The translations under genes were made by a program, and so were the position numbers. From positions 1 to 6,211 of the forward strand of contig JACQRS010000213.1 in the NCBI GenBank assembly GCA_016206385.1: 6,211 nucleotides of DNA, read 5' to 3'. The notes under the pieces are model-generated. The model made no database searches. It worked only from the letters and a program-made list of their open reading frames with translations, and was not told where the DNA came from. Origin of the DNA: Candidatus Rokuibacteriota bacterium (lineage in GTDB: Bacteria; Methylomirabilota; Methylomirabilia; Rokubacteriales; CSP1-6). Numbering within the stretch: position 1 is the first letter of the stretch; each line of letters opens with the position of its first letter. Shown one piece after another: positions 1 to 5,356 of the stretch.

Positions 1-38
1 GCCCCAAGGAACTCCACGTCGTCTGCCTGGAGCGCTAG
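1..38 (+). CDS. Possible 3' end of an unidentified gene
   Basis: Frame 3 reads PKELHVVCLER and then stops at TAG (36-38). The codons look like ordinary coding sequence for a GC-rich genome, and the stretch would be the C-terminus of a plus-strand gene that begins before the window and converges on the mrp-like gene. Eleven residues are too few to recognise a family. It could also be chance, since frame 2 is also open here. Confidence 0.3.
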   Translation, partial: PKELHVVCLER

Positions 39-69
39 CCCACGAGAACTGTCGCCTCCCGCCTGAACG

Positions 70-84
70 CGAGGGTTCCTCTCG
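70..84. other. Short hairpin in convergent intergenic region
   Basis: CGAGGG (70-75) can pair with CCTCTCG (78-84) through six pairs including one G-T, around a three-base TTC loop. It lies between the presumed end of the upstream plus-strand gene and the end of the minus-strand mrp-like gene, where a terminator would be expected. There is no T run on either strand, so calling it an intrinsic terminator is not justified. Nothing else is visible between 39 and 143. Confidence 0.25.
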
Positions 85-143
85 GGCATCCGAAGTCTCT
101 CCTGGGATTGACGGAGCGCTACGGAACGCCCGGCGAGAGACGA

Positions 144-1208
144 TCAGGAGATCCGGATAAGCGGAAGCGCGGACAGGACGAGGGTGCTGATCCGGGCGGC
201 CACGGCTCCCCCCAGCGTCCGGAAGGCCTGGGCCTGGGGGGATTCGGGAGAGCGGACGAGGACGGGGAAACCTTCGTCGCCGCCCTGGCGGATCTCCGGG
301 TCCAGGGGGATCTGTCCCAGGAGGGGAATGCCGAACTCCCCGGCGATCCGCTGGCCGCCGCCTTCGCCGAAGATGTTCACGCGCTCGCCATGGGGACACA
401 CGTAGTAGCTCATGTTCTCCACCACGCCCAACACCGGGACGTTCAGGTGCCTGAACATGGCGATCCCCTTGCGGACGTCCAGGAGCGAGACCTCCTGCGG
501 CGTGGTGACCATGACGGCGCCCGTCAGGGGGATGACCTGCGACAGGGTGAGCTGGGCGTCGCCCGTGCCGGGAGGCAGGTCAATGACGAGGTAATCCAGC
601 TCCCCCCAGTCCACGTCGAAGAGAAACTGCTTGATCGTGGAGGACAACATGGGTCCGCGCAGGACGGCCGCCTCCCCCTCTTTGAGGAAGAAGGCGAGGG
701 AGATGAGGCGAACGCCGTGGCTGGCCACCGGGATGATTCGATTCTGAAACATCCCTGGCTGCCCGCGCGCCCCCATCATCTGTGGGATGTTCGGGCCGTA
801 GATATCGGCGTCGAGCAGGCCCACCGTGGCCCCCGCTTCGCAAAGGGCGACGGCCAGATTGGCGGCCACGGTGGACTTCCCGACGCCCCCCTTGCCTGAC
901 GAGACCGCGATCGTGTTCTTGACCTGCGGCGTCTCTCCGCCGGGGGGGACGGCGGCCCGGACCCGGGCCGTCATGCGCACCTGGACATCGCCTACCCCGG
1001 CGATCTTCATCACCTCGTCCCGCGCCTGGCGCTCGAGCAGTCCCTTGGCCGGGCAGGCGGGCGTGGTGAGTTCGACCGTGAAACTCACCCGGTCACCCTG
1101 GATGGCCAGGTTGCGGATGAATCCGAGGCTCACCACGTCCATGTGGAGGTCCGGATCCTTCACCTTCCGGAGGGCGTCGAGGACGGCATCTTCGCTGAGG
1201 TGGGGCAT
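144..1208 (-). CDS. mrp: Mrp/ApbC (NBP35-type) iron-sulfur cluster carrier ATPase
   Basis: This 354-residue cytoplasmic P-loop ATPase belongs to the family that binds a [4Fe-4S] cluster and hands it to apoproteins. The N-terminal MIP18/DUF59 domain spans about residues 5-80, with the TTPACP motif (Cys52). The ParA/MinD-like domain follows: deviant Walker A SGKGGVGKST (104-113), Walker A' LLDADIYGPN (131-140) and a switch region DLPPGTGDAQ (210-219). The length is normal for the two-domain form. The start is supported by TGGAGG at 1215-1220, six bases before the ATG, and by a promoter just upstream. One oddity is that the usual CPHCG-type motif reads CPHG (271-274), so only one cysteine of the cluster-bridging CxxC pair is present. 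It is transcribed away from a protein carrying at least six [4Fe-4S] motifs, a plausible client. Family assignment is secure; the specific client is inferred. Confidence 0.95.
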   Translation of the reverse strand: MPHLSEDAVLDALRKVKDPDLHMDVVSLGFIRNLAIQGDRVSFTVELTTPACPAKGLLERQARDEVMKIAGVGDVQVRMTARVRAAVPPGGETPQVKNTIAVSSGKGGVGKSTVAANLAVALCEAGATVGLLDADIYGPNIPQMMGARGQPGMFQNRIIPVASHGVRLISLAFFLKEGEAAVLRGPMLSSTIKQFLFDVDWGELDYLVIDLPPGTGDAQLTLSQVIPLTGAVMVTTPQEVSLLDVRKGIAMFRHLNVPVLGVVENMSYYVCPHGERVNIFGEGGGQRIAGEFGIPLLGQIPLDPEIRQGGDEGFPVLVRSPESPQAQAFRTLGGAVAARISTLVLSALPLIRIS

Positions 1209-1214
1209 GGCCTT

Positions 1215-1220
1215 CCTCCA
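1215..1220 (-). promoter_or_regulatory. Shine-Dalgarno site of mrp
   Basis: On the minus strand this reads TGGAGG, six bases from the ATG at 1208. It fixes the start and fits within the very short leader predicted from the promoter at 1230-1258. Confidence 0.75.
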
Positions 1221-1229
1221 GGCGGGCCG

Positions 1230-1258
1230 AGTCTACGGGTGGGCCGGAGCGGTGTCAA
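1230..1258 (-). promoter_or_regulatory. Sigma70-type promoter of mrp
   Basis: On the minus strand a perfect TTGACA -35 box (1253-1258) is followed after exactly 17 bases by TAGACT (1230-1235), which keeps the key T, A and final T of the -10 consensus. Transcription would begin near 1223, leaving a leader of about 15 bases that just includes the Shine-Dalgarno site. Confidence 0.7.
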
Positions 1259-1312
1259 GCTACGGGCAGCCAGCGGGAGGTGCGGGCCACCGCGGCCCTG
1301 CCCACACGGCAG

Positions 1313-1341
1313 TTGACACGCGCGGCTTCCATGCCTACCCT
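1313..1341 (+). promoter_or_regulatory. Sigma70-type promoter of the large Fe-S protein gene
   Basis: TTGACA (1313-1318), a 17-base spacer and TACCCT (1336-1341) form a good promoter; the -10 box keeps the critical T, A and last T. The expected transcription start, about seven bases past the -10 box, falls at 1348-1349, the first base of the ATG used for the downstream gene, suggesting a leaderless message. Its -35 box lies 54 bases from that of the divergent mrp promoter, so a regulator bound between them could act on both. Confidence 0.6.
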
Positions 1342-1348
1342 GGCACCC

Positions 1349-3475
1349 ATGCGTTGGGGCATCGTCCTGTGTAGCTGCAACGAGACCCTCCGGTTCGATG
1401 CGAAGCGGATCGGCGCCGCTCTCGGCCTCGAGGCCATCCCCACCGTTTTCGCCCGCCTCCCCCGCGACGAGATCCATGCCTTCATTGACCTGGTAAACCG
1501 GGAGCGCTTCGACCGGGTGGTGATCGGCTGCTGCGGTCCGGCCGATCTCTTCCGCGAGGCGATGAAGGCCGCGGGGGGAAACCCGGACCAGGTTCTCATC
1601 GTGAACCTGCGCGAGGGATGCTTCTGGCCGCACCCGCCAGGGGCCGAGGCCGACGCCAAGGCGGCCAGGCTGGTCCGGGCCGCCTTGCGAGCGGCAGAGT
1701 CGCCGCGCGCCGCTCCCGAGATCCCGGTGAAGGTGGGCGGTCGCGTCCTGATCGCCATGGATTCGCCGGCAAGCCTCCACCTGGCACGCCGCCTGGGGGA
1801 GGTGGGGCGCCCGATCCTGATCCTGGATGAACGCTCCGCGGCCTTCGACCCCGAGTTCATCTATCCCTTGCCGTGGAAGGCCACCTGGGGGAGGGTGACC
1901 CAGGTCGACGGCAACCTGGGAAATTTCCAGGTCACCATCGAGCGGAGCCAGCCGCTCAACCTGGATGTCTGCATCTTCTGCCGCCGCTGCATCCCTGTCT
2001 GCCACACGGCCGCCATCAGCGAGGGCCTGCGCCTCCGGATGGAGTTGTGCGATCAGTGCGGCGACTGCCTCAAGGCCTGCGGGGACGTCGGCGCCATCCT
2101 GATCCCCCGTCGGGAGCGCGAGACGGTCCGCGCCGACCAGGTGGTGGTGATCACGGGCGACGGGGCGCCCCAGGGCTCATCCCGGACCGGGTATCACCTC
2201 CTTCGCTCTCCCAGCCAGGGCGACATGGACGGCGTGGCGTGGAAGGCGTTCTCCCTGATGGGAGAGTTCGCCAAGCCGCAGTACGTCGCGTATGATCCGG
2301 AGACGTGCGCGGGGGGCGCGGCCAACCACGAGGGCTGCGGGATCTGCATCCAGGCCTGCCCCTACCACGCCATCGGTCGTGACCCGAAGGACCGCCTGCG
2401 CATGCTCGTGGACCCCCGGGCGTGCGAAGGCTGCGGGGCCTGCGTCTCCGCCTGTCCCACGTCCTCGCTCACCTTCACCGATCCGCATCCATCAGCCCTG
2501 TACGCCCGGATGGCCGCGCTCCTGGCGCCGCTTCCCGGTCATCCCCTGGGGGATCCCCCCGTCGTGGCTTTTTGCTGCCCAGAAAAGGGACAGACGGCGC
2601 TGGCCGACGCCGGGCGCCTCAGGCTCCACTACCCGCCCAATGTCTTGCCGGTGCCGATGGCCTGCCTCCGCCATGTCTCCGAGGCGACGATTCTGGCCGC
2701 GTTTCGGATGGGAGCGGCCGGGGTCGCCCTGCTGGGCTGCGAATCCTGCCCCCACGGCGAGCGGGAGCTGCTCGTCCAGAAGCTGGCGGTCGCCCGTTCG
2801 GTGCTGGATGCCTTCCAGGCGGGAGGGGAGCGGATCCGGATCATCACCGGAGGAGAGGGGGAGTCCCGATCCATGCTGGAGACGCTGGAGCGATTCGCCA
2901 CCTCGGTCGGCCCGGCGCCCCTCCCGTGGGACGGGCGGTCGGCGCTCCCCGTGGCGAACCGCGAGGTCATCGCCGAGACCCTCCGGGCCCTCATGGACGC
3001 CACCGGGCGGGAGCCGGGCCGGATCCGGGTTCCCGAGGGCCAGCCGTTCGCGTTTCCCGCCGTCAGCGTCGCAGGCTGCACCATGTGTCGCACCTGCGTG
3101 AACGTCTGCCCCACCCACGCCTTCACGTTCGAGGCGGAGCGGCAGACCCTGGAGCTGAAGCAGATCGCCTGCGTCAACTGCGGGCTCTGCAGGACGGCGT
3201 GTCCCGAACGCGTCATCACGCTCCGGCCCGAACTCTACCTCGACCGCAGCGCCCTCGACCGGCAGGTGGTGGTGCAGGACGAGATGGTGGAATGCCTCAA
3301 GTGCAGCCGGCCGTTCATCAACCGGAAGGCCCTGGAGGCCATCGAGGCCAAGGTCCTCTCCATCCAGGCGATCATCGAGACCTTCGCCGGCTCCCGCCGG
3401 GACCTTCTCCGCATGTGCCCCGACTGCCGGGCGGTGGCCGCCATGCTGGAGATCCAGCAGGGGTGGGAGCCGTAG
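1349..3475 (+). CDS. Multi-domain iron-sulfur electron-transfer protein (HdrA-like N-terminus, MvhD-like middle)
   Basis: This 708-residue, probably cytoplasmic redox protein has no membrane segment or signal peptide. Residues 1-115 resemble the HdrA N-terminal domain (Cys8, 10, 61, 62, 91). Residues 130-161 look like a Rossmann strand-helix-strand but lack GxGxxG, so FAD binding is doubtful. Six [4Fe-4S] motifs follow: Cys208/211/214/218, 234/237/240/244, 320/330/333/337 (nine-residue first gap), 359/362/365/369, 577/580/583/587 and 608/611/614/618. Between the fourth and fifth, residues 405-515 resemble MvhD, the [2Fe-2S] subunit linking hydrogenase to heterodisulfide reductase (Cys409/410, 439, 464, 467). 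A CxxC pair at 649/652 and another at 690/693 may bind zinc or iron. The frame is open from a GTG at 1280, but that start has no properly spaced Shine-Dalgarno site and lies upstream of the promoter; ATG 1331 lies inside the promoter. I therefore chose ATG 1349. Its place beside formate dehydrogenase genes suggests electron transfer or maturation for that enzyme. The exact function is unknown. Confidence 0.85.
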   Translation: MRWGIVLCSCNETLRFDAKRIGAALGLEAIPTVFARLPRDEIHAFIDLVNRERFDRVVIGCCGPADLFREAMKAAGGNPDQVLIVNLREGCFWPHPPGAEADAKAARLVRAALRAAESPRAAPEIPVKVGGRVLIAMDSPASLHLARRLGEVGRPILILDERSAAFDPEFIYPLPWKATWGRVTQVDGNLGNFQVTIERSQPLNLDVCIFCRRCIPVCHTAAISEGLRLRMELCDQCGDCLKACGDVGAILIPRRERETVRADQVVVITGDGAPQGSSRTGYHLLRSPSQGDMDGVAWKAFSLMGEFAKPQYVAYDPETCAGGAANHEGCGICIQACPYHAIGRDPKDRLRMLVDPRACEGCGACVSACPTSSLTFTDPHPSALYARMAALLAPLPGHPLGDPPVVAFCCPEKGQTALADAGRLRLHYPPNVLPVPMACLRHVSEATILAAFRMGAAGVALLGCESCPHGERELLVQKLAVARSVLDAFQAGGERIRIITGGEGESRSMLETLERFATSVGPAPLPWDGRSALPVANREVIAETLRALMDATGREPGRIRVPEGQPFAFPAVSVAGCTMCRTCVNVCPTHAFTFEAERQTLELKQIACVNCGLCRTACPERVITLRPELYLDRSALDRQVVVQDEMVECLKCSRPFINRKALEAIEAKVLSIQAIIETFAGSRRDLLRMCPDCRAVAAMLEIQQGWEP

Positions 3476-3559
3476 GAGAGCCGAGAGCCGAGAGCCGCGA
3501 GCCGAGCGACGAGCGCGGAGCGACGAGCGCGGAGGGCCGAGGGCCGAGAGGCGAGCACG
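3476..3559 (+). repeat. Heptamer tandem repeat array, 12 units
   Basis: Directly after the TAG stop of the preceding gene, 84 bases divide without a phase break into 12 heptamers. They begin GAGAGCC three times, then GCGAGCC, then alternating GAGCGAC and GAGCGCG (two each), two GAGGGCC, GAGAGGC and GAGCACG. Nearly every unit starts GAG. The period of seven gives no constant reading frame, so this is not coding. The minor variants occur in local pairs, as expected from stepwise duplication. Confidence 0.85.
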
Positions 3560-3575
3560 GGCATTCCGCCGCAAG

Positions 3576-3638
3576 AGTCCCCGGTCCCCAGTCCGAGGTC
3601 CGACGTCCGCCGACCTTGGACATCGGACATTGGACGGC
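3576..3638 (+). repeat. Second heptamer array with a central strand switch, 9 units
   Basis: Nine heptamers run in phase. The first five (3576-3610) share GTCC at positions 2-5 of the unit: AGTCCCC, GGTCCCC, AGTCCGA, GGTCCGA, CGTCCGC. After a divergent unit (3611-3617) come three that begin GGAC: GGACATC, GGACATT, GGACGGC. GGAC is the reverse complement of GTCC, so the array is an imperfect palindrome. Confidence 0.8.
3591..3635. other. Long imperfect hairpin formed by the second heptamer array
   Basis: Bases 3591-3608 can pair with 3618-3635 at 15 of 18 positions around a nine-base loop (3609-3617). It may form a stable structure in the transcript between the Fe-S gene and the torD-like pair. 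No T run follows, so it does not look like an intrinsic terminator; it could be an mRNA-processing or stability element. Confidence 0.6.
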
Positions 3639-3655
3639 GCCAGCTAGGAAGAACC

Positions 3656-3711
3656 GGAGTGCCAGAGTGCCGGAGTGCCAGAGTGCCTGACTGCCAGATT
3701 GCCAGAGTGCC
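3656..3711 (+). repeat. Octamer tandem repeat array, 7 units
   Basis: Seven in-phase octamers: GGAGTGCC and AGAGTGCC alternate twice, then TGACTGCC, AGATTGCC and AGAGTGCC. All end TGCC. The array stops 14 bases before the likely start codon of the next gene. It differs in unit length and consensus from the two heptamer arrays just upstream. Confidence 0.8.
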
Positions 3712-3725
3712 ACCCGGGGGGCGCC

Positions 3726-4169
3726 ATGGAAGGGCAGCGTCGGAAGCGAAGAGATAGACGGCGGGACCGGGTCCAGGGGCAGGCGTTCATGGACGCCGCC
3801 CGCGAGCACTTTGTCCGGTACGTGGCCCTGGAGAAGTGGCGGGAAATCGGGGACATGCGGGAGACCCTGGGCTTCGACTGGGAGAGGGCGGTTCAGGAAG
3901 CTGGCACCTTCCTGCAGCGCGGACGCTACGCTTCGTTGTGGGTCCAAACGTGGCGGGAGCATGTCCTTCCTCAGGCACTGGACGCAGACCCCGGAAAGCT
4001 GTTCGCCGCCATTGAAGAGGCGATCGCGGCGGCCCTCCGTGCGGAGGAAGACGAACGGAAGATTCGCGGGGATCGCCCCCTGGATGAGGACTCCGAATAC
4101 AAGACGTTCCTGGACACGGCGCTCGAGAAGCTCCTTCGGCAGACGGGCGCGGAACTCGGGCCCAACTAG
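3726..4169 (+). CDS. Unrecognised helical protein coupled to the torD-like gene
   Basis: I do not recognise this 147-residue protein. It opens with a strongly basic stretch (RRKRRDRRRDR, residues 5-15) and then appears largely alpha-helical, with amphipathic stretches at about 23-45, 52-82 and 90-112 and a helical tail at 124-140. It has no cysteine, signal peptide or membrane segment, so it is probably cytoplasmic. Its TAG stop is one base before the ATG of the TorD-like chaperone gene, which suggests translational coupling and a related role, perhaps another maturation factor or adaptor. ATG 3726 follows a G-run (3716-3721) that is only a fair ribosome site. ATG 3789 (residue 22) is an alternative that would drop the basic stretch; it has AGGGGCAGG upstream. 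The frame is open upstream to 3675, but only through repeat sequence. Confidence 0.65.
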   Translation: MEGQRRKRRDRRRDRVQGQAFMDAAREHFVRYVALEKWREIGDMRETLGFDWERAVQEAGTFLQRGRYASLWVQTWREHVLPQALDADPGKLFAAIEEAIAAALRAEEDERKIRGDRPLDEDSEYKTFLDTALEKLLRQTGAELGPN

Positions 4170-4170
4170 C

Positions 4171-4932
4171 ATGATCGGTGACCGCGAGCTGCTTGAGTTT
4201 CGGCGAGGGTATTACGATCTCTTCGTCTCGCTCCTCTGGAAAGAGCCGGCCGGAGCGCTGCTGACCGGGCTGGCGGAGGGGATGGATGGACGGATGGAAG
4301 GGGCGCGCAATCTCCACCCGCTCCTGGGCGAGGGGTGGGGCGAGATCGCGCGAATCCTGGATGGCGCGGACCGGACGCGCCTTCCCGAGATGGTGGGGGA
4401 CGAGTACACCCGGCTCTTCATCGGTCCCCCTGAACCAGAGGTCAACCTGTACGAGTCCTACTACCTTGCCGGCCGGCTGTTCGACCGTCCGCTGGCGGGT
4501 CTCCGGGCTTTCCTGGGGGCAATCGGCTTGGAGAAGGAGGCGGGGTACGCGGAGCCGGAGGATTTCCTCGCCTTCGAGCTGGAGATCATGCGCCGCCTGA
4601 TCGCGCGGCAGGCATCGGCTTCCGATCCGGATGAAGAGACCCGGGGGATCACCCTTCAAGCCGCATTTCTGAAGCAGCACCTCCTGGTCTGGGCCCCCAG
4701 TGCCGCGAAAGACCTCTTAGAGGCCAAGGGCGCCCATTTCTATCGCGGAGTCGCCCGGCTTCTCCAGGGGTTCCTGGAGTTGGAACGGGACCTCTTCAAT
4801 GGGTGGGGCCCCACACAGATCGCCTCCCTCGATGAAGCCCGCCGGACCCTCGCGCAGGCCGGGACGTGGAGGGGTCCCCTCTTTGACCCTTCAGCAGAGG
4901 TCTCCCAGGATCAGGCCGACTCCAAGGTCTGA
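4171..4932 (+). CDS. TorD-family molybdoenzyme chaperone
   Basis: This 253-residue, all-helical, cysteine-free cytoplasmic protein belongs to the TorD/DmsD/NarJ group. These bind the Tat signal or core of a molybdoenzyme, hold it for molybdopterin insertion and keep it from early export. Evidence is the family signature DEYTRLFIGP (77-86) followed by ESYY (95-98), the EPEDFLAFELEIMRRLI region (128-144) corresponding to the usual pDHxxxEL segment, with DF in place of DH, and KQHLLVWAP (168-176) near the expected HLxxW position. Length is typical. No convincing Shine-Dalgarno site precedes the ATG; it begins one base after the upstream stop, so coupled translation is likely. The formate dehydrogenase catalytic subunit about 640 bases downstream, with a Tat signal, is the obvious client. 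FdhD and FdhE are not seen in the window. Confidence 0.85.
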   Translation: MIGDRELLEFRRGYYDLFVSLLWKEPAGALLTGLAEGMDGRMEGARNLHPLLGEGWGEIARILDGADRTRLPEMVGDEYTRLFIGPPEPEVNLYESYYLAGRLFDRPLAGLRAFLGAIGLEKEAGYAEPEDFLAFELEIMRRLIARQASASDPDEETRGITLQAAFLKQHLLVWAPSAAKDLLEAKGAHFYRGVARLLQGFLELERDLFNGWGPTQIASLDEARRTLAQAGTWRGPLFDPSAEVSQDQADSKV

Positions 4933-4962
4933 CAACCTCTACAAGCTCGCTCCAAGCTCTTC

Positions 4963-5013
4963 ACAATTTCGCAATTATTTCCCTTGACAGTCCCTTCTTG
5001 TCGGAGCTATTTA
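4963..5013 (+). promoter_or_regulatory. Strong sigma70-type promoter of the formate dehydrogenase operon
   Basis: TTGACA (4984-4989), an 18-base spacer and TATTTA (5008-5013) match the consensus closely. An A/T-rich stretch just upstream (4963-4980, 14 of 18 A or T) stands out in this GC-rich window and may act as an UP element. Transcription would start near 5020, giving an 80-base leader before the first gene. No terminator is visible between the torD-like gene and this promoter, so read-through from upstream is also possible. Confidence 0.7.
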
Positions 5014-5081
5014 GTCGGCATTGGCTCCAATGTCCGGACCTCGCAACAAATTCTGATCCCGCCGAGAACAACGCCTGCCTT

Positions 5082-5091
5082 GGGGAGGGGG
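5082..5091 (+). promoter_or_regulatory. Ribosome binding site deciding the start of the next gene
   Basis: A GGGGAGGGGG tract lies about nine bases before a TTG codon at 5101 and directly abuts a GTG at 5092. The spacing favours TTG 5101. The open frame continues back to a TTG at 4984, but that codon is part of the -35 box and cannot be in the transcript. Confidence 0.5.
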
Positions 5092-5100
5092 GTGACGCTC

Positions 5101-5346
5101 TTGGTTCAAGGGCAGATTCGCCAGCTTGATCCCGGAAAGCGCCTCGCCGTCATCCTGCTGGACGATGGACGGGAGGTGAGCATGACATTCCCGCCGCAAG
5201 CCAACATCGAGGTTCGCGAGCCGGCCACCCTGGGCACGATGGGGGGGACCATCGGGGATCTCAAGGTGGGCTACTGGGTCAACGTCGAGATTCACGAGCA
5301 CGCCGGTGCTCCGTGCTCGTGCAGCTCGCTGGTCTGCATCAGCTAG
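5101..5346 (+). CDS. Small beta-rich protein with HxH and CxC...C tail
   Basis: About 81 residues from TTG 5101 (84 if GTG 5092 is used). The first 60 residues look like a small beta-barrel of the kind seen in DUF1344-like or OB/SH3-like proteins: a strand with GQIRQLDPGKRLAVILLDDG, then charged turns and hydrophobic strands, ending in KVGYWVNVEI. The C-terminus carries HEH (65-67) and CSCSSLVC (72-79), a possible metal- or cluster-binding tail. There is no signal peptide. It is the first gene of the operon encoding the formate dehydrogenase subunit, and its stop overlaps the ribosome site of the next gene. I do not know its function; a role in metal or cofactor handling for the dehydrogenase is only inference. 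Confidence 0.65.
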   Translation: MVQGQIRQLDPGKRLAVILLDDGREVSMTFPPQANIEVREPATLGTMGGTIGDLKVGYWVNVEIHEHAGAPCSCSSLVCIS

Positions 5347-5356
5347 GGAGGGGCGT

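Noticed and set aside
108..899. 263-codon plus-strand open frame
   Set aside because: It is antisense to the well-supported mrp-like gene, has no family resemblance and results from GC-rich codon bias.
1342..1358. Sigma54 (-24/-12) promoter suggested by TGGCAC
   Set aside because: No TTGC element occurs at the required spacing, and the site overlaps the ATG.
2492..3574. 360-codon minus-strand open frame (and other long minus-strand frames at 1160-2005, 3372-4172, 3787-4680, 5339-6172)
   Set aside because: All lie opposite genes with clear domain content; some run through the tandem repeats. Their composition is that of antisense shadows.
3591..3645. Intrinsic terminator
   Set aside because: The hairpin is imperfect and no T run follows on either side.
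2422..3690. 422-codon plus-strand frame overlapping the Fe-S fusion gene
   Set aside because: It is an out-of-frame shadow, rich in Arg, Gly and Pro, that continues into the repeat spacer. The overlapping frame has the cysteine motifs.
3476..3711. CRISPR array
   Set aside because: Units are 7-8 bases with no spacers; these are simple tandem repeats.
5020..5100. Molybdenum-cofactor or other riboswitch in the leader
   Set aside because: No recognisable conserved core or stable multi-stem fold could be seen; only very short inverted repeats such as TTGGCTCCAA.
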